The notes: generated from the sequence alone by a model not told the origin. A stretch of 64,000 nt of DNA from Mycolicibacterium thermoresistibile (GCF_900187065.1 NZ_LT906483.1:4886686-4950685), one strand, 5' to 3'. Positions 32,041 to 41,053 are shown, numbered from the stretch's first letter. Numbers and translations are program-made.

Positions 32041-33834
32041 ATGACCCGAGTGACCCGGGCCGCCGTGGTGGCCGTGATCGCGCTCCTGGTGGGGTCGTTG
32101 ACGGCGGGCGGGACGGTGCTCGCCGCCCCGGCCGCCGCGACCGTCGACCAGTGCGCTCCGCCGGGCGTGCAGAGCGCCAGTCCGCTGCCGACCAACCTGG
32201 CCGCGGCCGAAGCCGGTCCCGGGGTGGACCGCTACACCACCGACGGGGTGGTGCCGCTCGACAACATCGACCCCTCGGCGCTGCGGCTGCGGGTGCCCGG
32301 TGTGCTCACGGTCGGCACCCTGTCCGACGCTCCACCCAGCATCTGCATCAACTCGCTCGGCGAATTCACCGGCTTCGACAACGAACTGTTGCGCGCCATC
32401 GCCGCCAAACTGGGTCTGCAGATCAGCTTCGTCGGCACCGAGTTCTCCGCCCTGCTCGCCCAGGTGGCCTCCGGCCGCTTCGACGTCGGCTCGTCGTCGA
32501 TCACCACCACCGAACAGCGGCGCCGCACCGTCGAATTCACCAACGGCTACGACTTCGGCTACTTCTCGCTGGTGGTGCCGTCCGGATCGGCGATCACCGG
32601 GTTCGGCGACCTCGTCCCCGGGCAGCGGATCGGCGTGGTGCAGGGCACGGTGCAGGAGTCCTACGTCGTCGACACCCTGGGGCTGCGGCCGGTGATCTTC
32701 CCGGACTACAACACCGTCTACGCCAGCCTCAAGACCCGCCAGATCGACGCCTGGGTGGCGCCGTCCCAGCAGGCCGAGGGCACGGTGCGGCCCGGCGACC
32801 CGGCCGAGATCATCGAGAACACCTTCAGCCTGGACAATTTCATCGCCTACGCGGTGGCCCCCGGCAACCAGCCGCTGATCGACGCGCTCAACGCCGGCCT
32901 CGACGCGGTGATCGCCGACGGCACCTGGGCCCGGCTGTACAGCGAATGGGTGCCGCGCGCCCTGCCGCCCGGCTGGAAACCCGGCTCCAAGGCCGCCCCG
33001 CCGCCGCAGCTGCCGGACTTCGACGCGATCGCCGCGGAACGCGCGTCCCAACAGCCGGCGGCCGGGCCCGGAGTCCGCAAATCCACCCTGGCGCAGCTGG
33101 CCGACTCGTTTCTGGACTGGGAGCTCTACCGGCAGGCCATCCCGGATCTGCTCACCACCGGGCTGCCCAACACGCTGCTGCTCACCGTCGGCGCCGGGGT
33201 GATCGGGCTGGTGCTGGGCATGGTGCTGGCGATCGCCGGGATCTCCCGCTCGCGGCTGCTGCGCTGGCCGGCGCGGGTGTACACCGACATCTTCCGCGGG
33301 CTGCCCGAAGTGGTGATCATCCTGTTGATCGGGCTCGGCCTCGGACCCGTGGTCGGCGGGCTGACCGGCTACAACCCGTTCCCGCTCGGCATCCTGGCGT
33401 TGGGCCTGATGGCCGCCGCCTACGTCGGGGAGATCCTGCGGTCGGGCATCCAGAGTGTCGAACCCGGGCAGCTCGAAGCGGCCCGGGCGCTGGGGTTCAG
33501 CTATCCGGCCGCGATGCGGCTGGTGGTGGTGCCGCAGGGGGTGCGTCGGGTGCTGCCGGCGCTGATGAACCAGTTCATCTCCCTGCTCAAGGCGTCCTCG
33601 CTGGTGTACTTCCTCGGGCTCGTCGCCGACCAGCGGGAACTGTTCCAGGTCGGCCGGGACCTCAACGCCCAGACCGGCAGCCTCTCCCCGCTGGTGGCGG
33701 CCGGGCTGTTCTACCTGGCGTTGACCATCCCGCTGACCCACCTGGTCAACTACGTCGACAACCGGCTGCGCCGCGGCCGCAAACCCGCCGCCGAGGACCC
33801 GCTGGAACCCGCGACCGCCCAGGAGATGATCTAG
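32041..33834 (+). CDS. Amino-acid ABC transporter, substrate-binding protein fused to permease
   Basis: A 597-residue two-domain protein. It has a signal sequence (residues 1-30, VVAVIALLVGSLTAGGTVLAAPAAA), an SBP_bac_3 domain at about 80-300 (VGTLSDAPPSICINSLGEFTGFDNELLRAIAAKLG, FDVGSSSITTTEQRR), a Pro-rich linker, and a HisM/GlnP-type permease from about 370 with the EAA loop EAARALGFSYPAAMRLVVVPQGVRRVLPAL. Polar amino acids such as glutamine or glutamate are the likely cargo. The SBP domain is outside, tethered to its own channel. The TAG stop abuts the ATG of the ATPase gene, so the two are coupled. Confidence 0.88.
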   Translation: MTRVTRAAVVAVIALLVGSLTAGGTVLAAPAAATVDQCAPPGVQSASPLPTNLAAAEAGPGVDRYTTDGVVPLDNIDPSALRLRVPGVLTVGTLSDAPPSICINSLGEFTGFDNELLRAIAAKLGLQISFVGTEFSALLAQVASGRFDVGSSSITTTEQRRRTVEFTNGYDFGYFSLVVPSGSAITGFGDLVPGQRIGVVQGTVQESYVVDTLGLRPVIFPDYNTVYASLKTRQIDAWVAPSQQAEGTVRPGDPAEIIENTFSLDNFIAYAVAPGNQPLIDALNAGLDAVIADGTWARLYSEWVPRALPPGWKPGSKAAPPPQLPDFDAIAAERASQQPAAGPGVRKSTLAQLADSFLDWELYRQAIPDLLTTGLPNTLLLTVGAGVIGLVLGMVLAIAGISRSRLLRWPARVYTDIFRGLPEVVIILLIGLGLGPVVGGLTGYNPFPLGILALGLMAAAYVGEILRSGIQSVEPGQLEAARALGFSYPAAMRLVVVPQGVRRVLPALMNQFISLLKASSLVYFLGLVADQRELFQVGRDLNAQTGSLSPLVAAGLFYLALTIPLTHLVNYVDNRLRRGRKPAAEDPLEPATAQEMI

Positions 33835-34572
33835 ATGACCCAACCGAAAGCGGTGTCGTTGGCGGCCACCGACATTCACCTGGCGTTCGGGCCCAACAAG
33901 GTGCTGCGCGGCGTCGACCTCGAGGTCCCAGCCGGCACCACCGCCGCCGTGATCGGTCCGTCCGGGTCGGGCAAGTCGACCCTGTTGCGCACCCTGAACC
34001 GGCTCTACGAACCGGACCGCGGTGACATCCTGCTCGACGGCCGGTCGGTGCTCAGGGACAACCCGGATCAGTTGCGGCAACGCATCGGCATGGTGTTTCA
34101 GCACTTCAACCTGTTCCCGCACCGCACCGTGCTGGACAACGTGACCCTGGCACCGCGCAAACTCAAGAGACTCAGCCGCGACGAGGCCCGCGAACTCGGT
34201 CTGCGACAACTGGAAAGGGTGGGTCTGCGGCACAAGGCCGAGGTGCGGCCCACCACCCTGTCCGGTGGGCAGCAGCAGCGGGTGGCGATCGCCCGGGCGT
34301 TGGCGATGGACCCGCAGGTGATGTTCTTCGACGAGGCCACCTCGGCGCTGGACCCGGAACTGGTCAAGGGCATCCTGGCGTTGATCGCCGACCTGGCCGA
34401 GAGCGGGATGACCATGGTGGTGGTGACCCACGAGATGGGCTTCGCCCGGTCCACCGCCGACACCGTGGTGTTCATGGACCACGGTCAGGTGGTGGAATCC
34501 GGCCCGCCACAGCAGATCTTCGAATCCGCGGCCACCGAGAGGCTGCGCCGTTTCTTGTCCCAGGTGTTGTAG
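33835..34572 (+). CDS. Amino-acid ABC transporter ATP-binding protein (GlnQ-type)
   Basis: A 245-residue ATPase. Walker A is GPSGSGKSTLLR (about 43), the Q-loop GMVFQHFNLFPH, the signature LSGGQQQRVAIARALAM, Walker B VMFFDEATSALDPE and the switch His in VVVTHEMGFA. This is the PAAT-family arrangement. It powers the fused receptor-permease encoded immediately upstream (no spacer between stop and start). No second permease gene is present, so the transporter would be a homodimer of the fusion with two ATPases. Confidence 0.93.
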   Translation: MTQPKAVSLAATDIHLAFGPNKVLRGVDLEVPAGTTAAVIGPSGSGKSTLLRTLNRLYEPDRGDILLDGRSVLRDNPDQLRQRIGMVFQHFNLFPHRTVLDNVTLAPRKLKRLSRDEARELGLRQLERVGLRHKAEVRPTTLSGGQQQRVAIARALAMDPQVMFFDEATSALDPELVKGILALIADLAESGMTMVVVTHEMGFARSTADTVVFMDHGQVVESGPPQQIFESAATERLRRFLSQVL

Positions 34573-34626
34573 ACCGCGGTGCTCGGACGGTTTTGCTGCA
34601 ATCACAACTGGCAGCGTCGGACAGGT

Positions 34627-34632
34627 TAGACT
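34627..34632 (+). promoter_or_regulatory. -10 element TAGACT of the MarR gene
   Basis: A TANNNT box eight bases before ATG 34641, compatible with a leaderless or one-base-leader transcript. Confidence 0.45.
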
Positions 34633-34640
34633 AGCGAATC

Positions 34641-35135
34641 ATGATGGAGGTCGAACCGCAGGTCACCGAGCTGGCGGAGGAGCTGCAACGGGTCCTCTCC
34701 CGGGTGTTCTCGGTGCTGCGCCGCGATCCCGGCGGGAACCGGGAGGCGAAGGAAGGCGCCGACCTCACGCTGTCGCAGCTGTCGATCCTGCTGACGCTGC
34801 TGGAGCGCGGGCCCATCCGGATGACCGAGTTGGCCGCCCACGAACGGGTCCGCACCCCGACCACCACGGTGGCCATCCGGCGGTTGGAGAAGCTCGGGCT
34901 GGTCAAGCGCTCCCGGGACCCGTCCGACCTGCGGGCGGTGCTCGTCGAGGTCACCCCGCAGGGACTGATCCAGCACCGGGAGGCCCTGGAAGCCCGCCGG
35001 GCGCATCTGGCGTCGATGGTCAGCCGGCTCAGCCCGGAGGACCGCCGCGCCCTGGCCCAGGCGCTCGGCCCGTTGGAGCGGTTGGTCGCCGACCCCGGCG
35101 GCAAGGACAACTCCGACGACGAATCCGACAAGTGA
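34641..35135 (+). CDS. MarR-family transcriptional regulator (Rv0042c-like)
   Basis: A 164-residue winged-helix regulator. The core LTLSQLSILLTLLERGPIRMTELAAHERVRTPTTTVAIRRLEKLGLVKRSRDPSDLRAVLVEVTPQG holds the recognition helix (PTTTVAIRRLEKLGL) and the wing with DPSDLRA. Long N- and C-terminal helices form the dimer. The ligand is unknown. Two ATG codons are adjacent at 34641 and 34644. It converges on the glucosylglycerate hydrolase gene with a 3-base gap. Confidence 0.88.
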   Translation: MMEVEPQVTELAEELQRVLSRVFSVLRRDPGGNREAKEGADLTLSQLSILLTLLERGPIRMTELAAHERVRTPTTTVAIRRLEKLGLVKRSRDPSDLRAVLVEVTPQGLIQHREALEARRAHLASMVSRLSPEDRRALAQALGPLERLVADPGGKDNSDDESDK

Positions 35136-35138
35136 CCG

Positions 35139-36479
35139 TCAGCCCAGCCAGTCCAGCACCGCCGCAGCGGTCCAACTCTGCTGCATGCTGCCCAGCGGCT
35201 CCCCGGTGAACGGTTCGTAGTACTCGGCGAACGAGCCGTCGCTGGCCTGCCGCAACCCCTCGTGGCGCAGCATCCGCGCCCGTTCCGCCCAGCCGCGGCG
35301 GGCGAAACACCAACCGAACAACCAGTTCAGCACCGGCCACACCGGCCCCCGCCAGTATTCGCGGGGCCGGAAATCCCGCGACACCGGTGACGTCGACGGG
35401 ATCGAGGCGAACTTCAGGTCGGGGTGCGCGCAGAACCGCGGACCCTCCAGCAACCGCAGCAGGGCCCGCTCCCGGTCGTGCGGCAACCCGCCGCACAGCA
35501 GCGGCGCGAACTGGGCGACCGTCTCGGTCACCACCCAGCGGTCCGCCCGCACGTCGTAATCGCGTGCGGCGCCGGTGCGTTCATCGGTGCTGGCCACCAC
35601 CCCGGCCCGGAACCGGTCCGCCCACTCGTACAGCTCGCGCACGTCGGCGGCGGGACGCTGATGGTCCTCCCCGATCTCGGCGAGCACCGTGCAGGCCACC
35701 GAGAAGATCGCGGAGACGAACACGTCCTCCACCGCGAAGCTCATCACCTTGCGCAGCAGATCGTCGTCGTAGCGGGCCGCCTTCATCTCCTCCAACAGCC
35801 ACAGGTAGCGGTCGTACTCGGAGTCGCTGGGCCGCTGGGTCGGATCGGTGACGATCGTGTTGTCGGCGCGCCGGTAGTGGGGCAGTTTGCCCGGAATCAC
35901 GTTGGCGTACGCGCTGTCCCAGCGCGGTGAGTTGTCCATCCCGGATTCCCAGCCGTGGTAGAGCGTGATGCGGCCGCGTTCCTCCGGGTCGCGGCACTCG
36001 GCCAGCCAGCGGTGCCAGCGCACCAGATCGTCCCACCGCCGGTCGATGAACGCCGCCACCACCCTGCGGGTGGTGCGGCCCCGGGTGCGGGCGTGGTCGA
36101 CGATACGCTGCACCGCGATCGCATGCACCGGCGGCTGGGTGATGCCGGACGTGTGCCGGGTGCGGGGGGCGTTGTCGGTCAGCGCCTGCACCGCCCACCG
36201 AGCCGGGCCCGGGAAATACCCGTCGTCGGTGTTGGCGAACACGATGTGCGGGATCATACCGTTGCGCCACTGCGCCGACAGCAGGGTGTCGAGTTCCACC
36301 ACCGCGCGTTCCACGCTCAACGGGGCCAGACCGATCGCCACGAACGCCGCATCCCAACTCCACATGTGCGGGTACAGCAACGGCGCCGCGGTGGTCATCA
36401 CACCGAGGTCATTGCCGCGCAGCAGGTAGGCGGCGCGGGCCGCAAGCTGGGTGGGACCGAAACTCGGATCGGGTGGCAT
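35139..36479 (-). CDS. ggh: Glucosylglycerate hydrolase (GH63)
   Basis: A 446-residue (alpha/alpha)6-barrel enzyme that hydrolyses glucosylglycerate to glucose and glycerate, releasing a nitrogen-starvation solute. The length and the two catalytic acids agree with my memory of the M. hassiacum enzyme: Asp182 in GWESGMDNSPRWD as general acid and Glu419 in DGSFAEYYEPFTGE as general base. Substrate-pocket motifs YPHMWSWDAAF and EYWRGPVWPVLNWL are present. No signal peptide, so cytosolic. The enzyme is reported from rapid growers and missing from M. tuberculosis. The gene is single, divergent from an SDR gene 51 bases away. Confidence 0.88.
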   Translation of the reverse strand: MPPDPSFGPTQLAARAAYLLRGNDLGVMTTAAPLLYPHMWSWDAAFVAIGLAPLSVERAVVELDTLLSAQWRNGMIPHIVFANTDDGYFPGPARWAVQALTDNAPRTRHTSGITQPPVHAIAVQRIVDHARTRGRTTRRVVAAFIDRRWDDLVRWHRWLAECRDPEERGRITLYHGWESGMDNSPRWDSAYANVIPGKLPHYRRADNTIVTDPTQRPSDSEYDRYLWLLEEMKAARYDDDLLRKVMSFAVEDVFVSAIFSVACTVLAEIGEDHQRPAADVRELYEWADRFRAGVVASTDERTGAARDYDVRADRWVVTETVAQFAPLLCGGLPHDRERALLRLLEGPRFCAHPDLKFASIPSTSPVSRDFRPREYWRGPVWPVLNWLFGWCFARRGWAERARMLRHEGLRQASDGSFAEYYEPFTGEPLGSMQQSWTAAAVLDWLG

Positions 36480-36518
36480 CGTGTTCCATCATGCGCCGGA
36501 ACGGCCGATGCCGCAGGC

Positions 36519-36524
36519 TAGGGT
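36519..36524 (+). promoter_or_regulatory. -10 element TAGGGT of the SDR gene
   Basis: A TANNNT box six bases before ATG 36531, a leaderless arrangement in the 51-base divergent gap with ggh. Confidence 0.55.
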
Positions 36525-36530
36525 GGCGAT

Positions 36531-37199
36531 ATGCCGACCGCGATGATCACCGGCGCCGCCGGCGGGCTCGGTTCAGCGCTGACCGCGGCGCTGGCCCCCA
36601 CCCACACGCTGTTCCTCGCCGGGCGTGCTTCGGACCGCCTCGACGATCTCGCCCAGCGGTACGGGGCCACCACCTGGCCGGTGGACTTCACCGACCTCGA
36701 AGCGCTGCCGGCGGTGGTCGAACCAATCGACGAACTCGATGTGCTGATCCACAACGCGGGCGTCACCCATCCCGCCGACTTCGCCGACTCCACCGTCGAG
36801 GAGTGGCGAAACTCCTTCGACGTCAACGTGATCGGGCCGGTGGCCTTGACCCAGGCGTTACTGCCGGCGCTGCGGCAGCGCCGCGGGCACGTGGTGATCA
36901 TCAACTCCGGTTCCGGACTGCGGGCGCATGCCGGGATGGCGTCCTACTCGGCGAGCAAGTTCGCCGCCCGCGCGTTCGCCGACGCGCTGCGTGAGGAGGA
37001 ACCGCTGCTGCGGGTGACGTCGGTGTTCCCGGGCCGGATCGACACGGCGATGCAGCAGAAGCTGGTGGCCTATGAGGGGCGGCAGTACAACCCCGACGAA
37101 TTCCTCCGCCCGGAGACGGTCGCCAAGATCGTCGCCGACGCGGTGAACACCCCGCCGGACGCCCACCTCCACGAGATCGTCGTCCGTCCCTACCAGTGA
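36531..37199 (+). CDS. Short-chain dehydrogenase/reductase
   Basis: A 222-residue classical SDR. The cofactor motif TGAAGGLG is at residues 7-14, an Arg after strand 2 (AGRASDR) suggests NADP(H), and the active-site set NAG, INSGSG, YSASK is complete. It lacks the C-terminal extension of longer SDRs. The substrate is unknown. Its TGA stop (37197-37199) overlaps the first bases of a 53-bp palindromic repeat, so the repeat is also its probable terminator. Confidence 0.86.
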   Translation: MPTAMITGAAGGLGSALTAALAPTHTLFLAGRASDRLDDLAQRYGATTWPVDFTDLEALPAVVEPIDELDVLIHNAGVTHPADFADSTVEEWRNSFDVNVIGPVALTQALLPALRQRRGHVVIINSGSGLRAHAGMASYSASKFAARAFADALREEEPLLRVTSVFPGRIDTAMQQKLVAYEGRQYNPDEFLRPETVAKIVADAVNTPPDAHLHEIVVRPYQ

Positions 37200-37250
37200 T
37201 TTCGGCGTGCGCACGATCGCTGAGCGACCGTCAGCACGCCGAAATCGCAG
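37198..37250. repeat. 53-bp palindromic repeat, left copy
   Basis: Identical over 53 bases to 38140-38192 and in the same orientation. Perfect 13-base arms GATTTCGGCGTGC and GCACGCCGAAATC enclose a 23-base loop. It overlaps the SDR stop codon at one side and provides the last codons and stop of the DUF559 gene on the other strand. Confidence 0.92.
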
Positions 37251-38094
37251 CTCGGATGGTGGCGATCACCCGGTGCGGGTACTCGGTCAGGTCCAGCCAG
37301 GTGAATCGCAGCACCTGCCATCCCCGCAGGACGATCGTGTTCTGCCGGGCCCGGTCGCGGTGGAAGTCGTCGCTGTCGCTGTGATACGCCAGCCCGTCGA
37401 CCTCGATCGCCACCCTGCCGGCCGGAAATGCGACATCGACCTTGTAACCACCGATCGCGTAATTCGTTGTCCAGCCGCTGATCCCGGCGCCTCGTAACAG
37501 CCTCACCAGCTTTCGCTCGGCCGCCGACCGGGCCCCGTCGTCGGCGGCGTGCAGCAGCAGGCGAGCGGCCGGTGAACCGTAGCGGCCCTTGTTGCGCAGA
37601 TGGGCCTGCCACAGCGCGCGGAGGTCGACGTGTCCCCGTTGCAGCGCCCAGTCCATCAGCGTCCCCCCGCCGCGCCGGCGCACCGCGGCCTCCACCACCG
37701 TCAGCGGCAACGCGGTCATCCGCAGTCCGCGGGAGACGACGACGTCGGCCGCCGCCAGGTCTCGGCGCCGCACCCGCGATCCGGCCTTGCGGCGGCCGTT
37801 GCTGTCCCGCGGCACCGTCACCTCGACGATCTCGGGTGCGAACTGGGTGAGGCCGTGCCACCATGCGGCGGCCAGACCGCTGCCCGCGGCATCCGGGCCG
37901 TAACTCCACACCGCTGCCCTGATCCGGGCGGCATCGGTGAATTCCCGGTCGTCGGCGAAGTAGACACCACGCGCGCAACGCCGCCACCGCCCGGCCCGCA
38001 CCCGCCGCTGCACCGCCTGCAGACTCAGCCCGGCACGCCGGGCCTGGGCGAGAGTGATCACCCCGTCGTGACGGCGAAGGTATTCGTCCAGCAC
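37231..38094 (-). CDS. AbiEi-like N-terminus fused to DUF559 (Vsr-type nuclease fold)
   Basis: A 287-residue protein. The N-terminal ~60 residues (LRRHDGVITLAQARRAGLSLQAVQRRVRAGRWRRCARGVYF) form the winged helix of the AbiEi_4 antitoxin-like family. The C-terminal DUF559 domain has AAERKLVRLLRGAGI, VDVAFPAGRVAIEVDGLAYHSD and LRGWQVLRFTWLDL, matching the Vsr/PD-(D/E)XK fold with acidic residues at VDVAF and IEVDG. The start is GTG 38094. Its last codons (AISAC, stop) come from the left 53-bp repeat. This architecture is common in actinobacteria with unknown role, possibly defence or DNA repair. No toxin partner gene is adjacent. Confidence 0.75.
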   Translation of the reverse strand: MLDEYLRRHDGVITLAQARRAGLSLQAVQRRVRAGRWRRCARGVYFADDREFTDAARIRAAVWSYGPDAAGSGLAAAWWHGLTQFAPEIVEVTVPRDSNGRRKAGSRVRRRDLAAADVVVSRGLRMTALPLTVVEAAVRRRGGGTLMDWALQRGHVDLRALWQAHLRNKGRYGSPAARLLLHAADDGARSAAERKLVRLLRGAGISGWTTNYAIGGYKVDVAFPAGRVAIEVDGLAYHSDSDDFHRDRARQNTIVLRGWQVLRFTWLDLTEYPHRVIATIRAAISAC

Positions 38095-38139
38095 GTCCGA
38101 TCAGACGCGAGGACCGGGTCCGACCGTTCCACCATCCGC

Positions 38140-38192
38140 GATTTCGGCGTGCGCACGATCGCTGAGCGACCGTCAGCACGCCGAAATCGCAG
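38140..38192. repeat. 53-bp palindromic repeat, right copy
   Basis: An exact direct copy of 37198-37250, ending one base before the leuS stop codon. In this copy the arms extend to 15 bases (GCGATTTCGGCGTGC). The two copies bracket the DUF559 gene exactly. Confidence 0.92.
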
Positions 38193-38193
38193 A

Positions 38194-41046
38194 TCAGACG
38201 ACGAGGTTGACGAGCTTGCCGGGGACCACGATCACCTTCTTCGGAGTGGCGCCGGCCAGGAAAGCCTGCACCTTCTCATCGGCCAGCGCCGCGGCCTCCA
38301 GCGTCGCCTTGTCGGCGTCCACCGCGACCGTGATGTGTCCGCGCACCTTGCCGTTGACCTGCACCGGCATCTCGACGGTGTCCTCGACCAGATACTGCGG
38401 GTCGGCCTCCGGGAACGGCCCGTGCGCCAGCGATCCGGTGTTGCCCACCCGGTGCCACAGCTCCTCGGCTAGATGCGGCGCCAGCGGGGCGAGCATCAGC
38501 AGCAACGGCTCGATGGCCGCCCGGGCGGTGACATTCTCCTTGGTCAGATGGTTGGTGTACTCGATCAGCTTGGCCGCCGCGGTGTTGTTGCGCAGCGCCG
38601 CGTAGTCCTCCGACACCCCCGCGATCGTCTTGTGCAGCAACCGCTGTGTCTGTTCGTCCACCGCCTCGTGCGCGGCCACCCGGGTGGCGCCGGTCTCCTC
38701 GTCGACGACCAGCCGCCACACCCGCTGCAGGAACCGGTAGGCCCCCACGACGTCCTTGGGCGCCCACGGCCGTGACGCCTCCAGCGGGCCCATCGACATC
38801 TCGTACACCCGCAGTGTGTCCGCGCCGTACTCGTCACAGATCTCGTCGGGCGAGATGGAGTTCTTCAGGCTCTTGCCGATCTTGCCGAACTCCTGTTTGA
38901 CCTCGATCTCGCCGTCCGGCCCGGGCCAGTAGAACCTGCCGTCCCGCTCGATCACCTCCGCGGCCGGCACATAGCTGCCGCGCGGATCGGTGTAGGCGTA
39001 GGCCTGGATGTAGCCCTGGTTGACCAGCCGCCGGTACGGCTCCCGGGAGGTGACGTGGCCCAGGTCGTAGAGCACCTTGTGCCAGAACCGGGCATACAGC
39101 AGGTGCAGCACCGCATGCTCCACCCCGCCGACGTACAGATCGACACCACCCGGATCGTCCGGGCCGTGAATCTCCGGCCGCGGACCCATCCAGTACGCCT
39201 CATTCTCCTTGGCGCACATCTCTTCTGAGTTGTGCGGATCGCAGTAGCGCAACTCGTACCACGAGCTGCCCGCCCACTGCGGCATCACGTTGGTGTCCCG
39301 GGTGTAGGTCTTGAGCCCGTTACCGAGATCGAGTTCGACGGTCACCCAGTCGGTCGCCTTGTTCAGCGGCGGCGACGGTTCGCTGTCCGCGTCGTCCGGG
39401 TCGAACGACACCGGCGCGTAGTCGGGGATGTCCGGAAGTTCCACCGGCAGCATCGATTCCGGTAGCGGATGCGGGCGGCCGTCCGAGTCGTAGACGATCG
39501 GGAACGGCTCGCCCCAGTACCGTTGCCGGGCGAAAAGCCAGTCCCGCAGCTTGTATTCGACCCGGGCCTCACCGCGGCCCTCCGCCGCCAGTCGCGACGT
39601 CATCGCATCCTTGGCGTCCTCGACATTCATCCCGTTGAGGAACCCGGAGTTCACCAGTTCACCGTCACCGGTGTGGGCCGCCTCCGAGATATTTCCGCCG
39701 GCAATCACTTCCACGATCGGCAATCCGAATTCCCGGGCGAACTCCCAGTCCCGCTGATCGTGGCCGGGCACCGCCATGATCGCCCCGGTGCCGTAGCCGA
39801 GCAGCACATAGTCGGCGATGAACACCGGAATGCGTTCGCCGTTGGCCGGATTGGTGGCATACGCGCCGAGGAAGACGCCGGTCTTGTCCTTGTTCTCCTG
39901 CCGTTCCAGGTCCGACTTCGCGGCGATCGCGGCCCGGTAGGTGCTGACCGCCTCCTTCGGCGTGCCGGCGCCGAGGGTCCAGCGCGGGTCCACGCCGTCC
40001 GGCCACCGGTCGGCGACCAGTTGGTCCACCATGTCGTGTTCGGGGGCCAGCACCATGTAGGTGGCGCCGAACAGGGTGTCGGGCCGGGTGGTGAACACCT
40101 CGATGTCGCCGGCATCGGTGGCGAACAGCACCGCGGCGCCGGTCGACCGCCCGATCCAGTTGCGCTGCATGGTCTTGACCTTCTCCGGCCAGTCCAGCAC
40201 GTCGAGGTCCTCGAGCAGCCGTTCGGCATACGCGGTGATGCGCATCATCCACTGCCGCAACCGCTTCCGGAACACTGGGAAGTTGCCGCGGTCGCTGCGG
40301 CCGTCGGCGGTGACCTCTTCGTTGGCCAGCACGGTGCCCAGGCCGGGGCACCAGTTGACCATCGAGTCGGCGCGGTACACCAACCGGTACGAGTCGATGA
40401 TGTCGTGCCGCTCCCCGGCCGGCAGCTCCGACCAGGACCGTCCGTCGCCGACCGGCCGGGCACCGGACTCGAACTCCGCCACCAGCTCGCTGATCGGGCG
40501 GGCCTTGTTCTGGTCCGGGTCGAACCACGCGTTGAAGATCTGCAGGAAGATCCACTGGGTCCACTTGTAGTACTCCACGTCGGTGGTGGAGAAACTGCGC
40601 CGGTCGTCATGGCCCAGGCCGAGCCGGCCCAGCTGCCGCCGGAAGTTGGCGATGTTGGCCTCGGTGCGGGTGCGCGGATGGGTGCCGGTCTGCACCGCGT
40701 ACTGTTCGGCTGGCAGGCCGAACGCGTCGAAACCCAACGCATGCAACACATTGCGGCCCCGCATCCGGTGGTACCGCGCGTACACGTCGGTGGCGATGTA
40801 GCCGAGCGGATGTCCGACGTGCAGCCCCTCCCCGGACGGGTACGGGAACATGTCCTGCACGAACATCTTGTCGGCGGGCACCGGGCTGCCGTCCGGCGGC
40901 GCCAACGAGCCCACCGGGTTGGGCACATGGAACGTGCCCTGCTCCGCCCAGGTCTGCTGCCAGCGCCGCTCGATCTCGCCGGCCAGCTTCGCGGTGTAGC
41001 GGAACGGCGGCGTGTCGGTGGTGTCGGTGCTGGTCGAGTCGGTCAC
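38194..41046 (-). CDS. leuS: Leucyl-tRNA synthetase
   Basis: A 950-residue class I synthetase charging tRNA-Leu. The HIGH-type motif is PYPSGEGLHVGHPLGY (about residue 80), a large editing domain (CP1) carries the threonine-rich pocket TTRPDTLFGATY and the Asp region GYGTGAIMAVPGHDQRD, and the KMSKS-type loop reads GKIGKSLKNS. The anticodon-binding and C-terminal domains are complete. GTG 41046 is the probable start: a TACCCT -10 box lies seven bases upstream and the ORF extension beyond it is not family-like. No T-box leader is present. It is divergent from mtc28. Confidence 0.96.
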   Translation of the reverse strand: MTDSTSTDTTDTPPFRYTAKLAGEIERRWQQTWAEQGTFHVPNPVGSLAPPDGSPVPADKMFVQDMFPYPSGEGLHVGHPLGYIATDVYARYHRMRGRNVLHALGFDAFGLPAEQYAVQTGTHPRTRTEANIANFRRQLGRLGLGHDDRRSFSTTDVEYYKWTQWIFLQIFNAWFDPDQNKARPISELVAEFESGARPVGDGRSWSELPAGERHDIIDSYRLVYRADSMVNWCPGLGTVLANEEVTADGRSDRGNFPVFRKRLRQWMMRITAYAERLLEDLDVLDWPEKVKTMQRNWIGRSTGAAVLFATDAGDIEVFTTRPDTLFGATYMVLAPEHDMVDQLVADRWPDGVDPRWTLGAGTPKEAVSTYRAAIAAKSDLERQENKDKTGVFLGAYATNPANGERIPVFIADYVLLGYGTGAIMAVPGHDQRDWEFAREFGLPIVEVIAGGNISEAAHTGDGELVNSGFLNGMNVEDAKDAMTSRLAAEGRGEARVEYKLRDWLFARQRYWGEPFPIVYDSDGRPHPLPESMLPVELPDIPDYAPVSFDPDDADSEPSPPLNKATDWVTVELDLGNGLKTYTRDTNVMPQWAGSSWYELRYCDPHNSEEMCAKENEAYWMGPRPEIHGPDDPGGVDLYVGGVEHAVLHLLYARFWHKVLYDLGHVTSREPYRRLVNQGYIQAYAYTDPRGSYVPAAEVIERDGRFYWPGPDGEIEVKQEFGKIGKSLKNSISPDEICDEYGADTLRVYEMSMGPLEASRPWAPKDVVGAYRFLQRVWRLVVDEETGATRVAAHEAVDEQTQRLLHKTIAGVSEDYAALRNNTAAAKLIEYTNHLTKENVTARAAIEPLLLMLAPLAPHLAEELWHRVGNTGSLAHGPFPEADPQYLVEDTVEMPVQVNGKVRGHITVAVDADKATLEAAALADEKVQAFLAGATPKKVIVVPGKLVNLVV

Positions 41047-41053
41047 GCAACAC

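Noticed and set aside
31852..34605. 917-codon minus-strand frame opposite the ABC transporter genes
   Set aside because: His/Gly/Gln-rich antisense shadow; the plus-strand transporter genes have complete motifs.
37198..38192. CRISPR array or IS element suggested by the two 53-bp repeats
   Set aside because: Only two copies, 889 bases apart around a complete gene, with no transposase, no spacers and no terminal inverted repeats beyond each palindrome itself.
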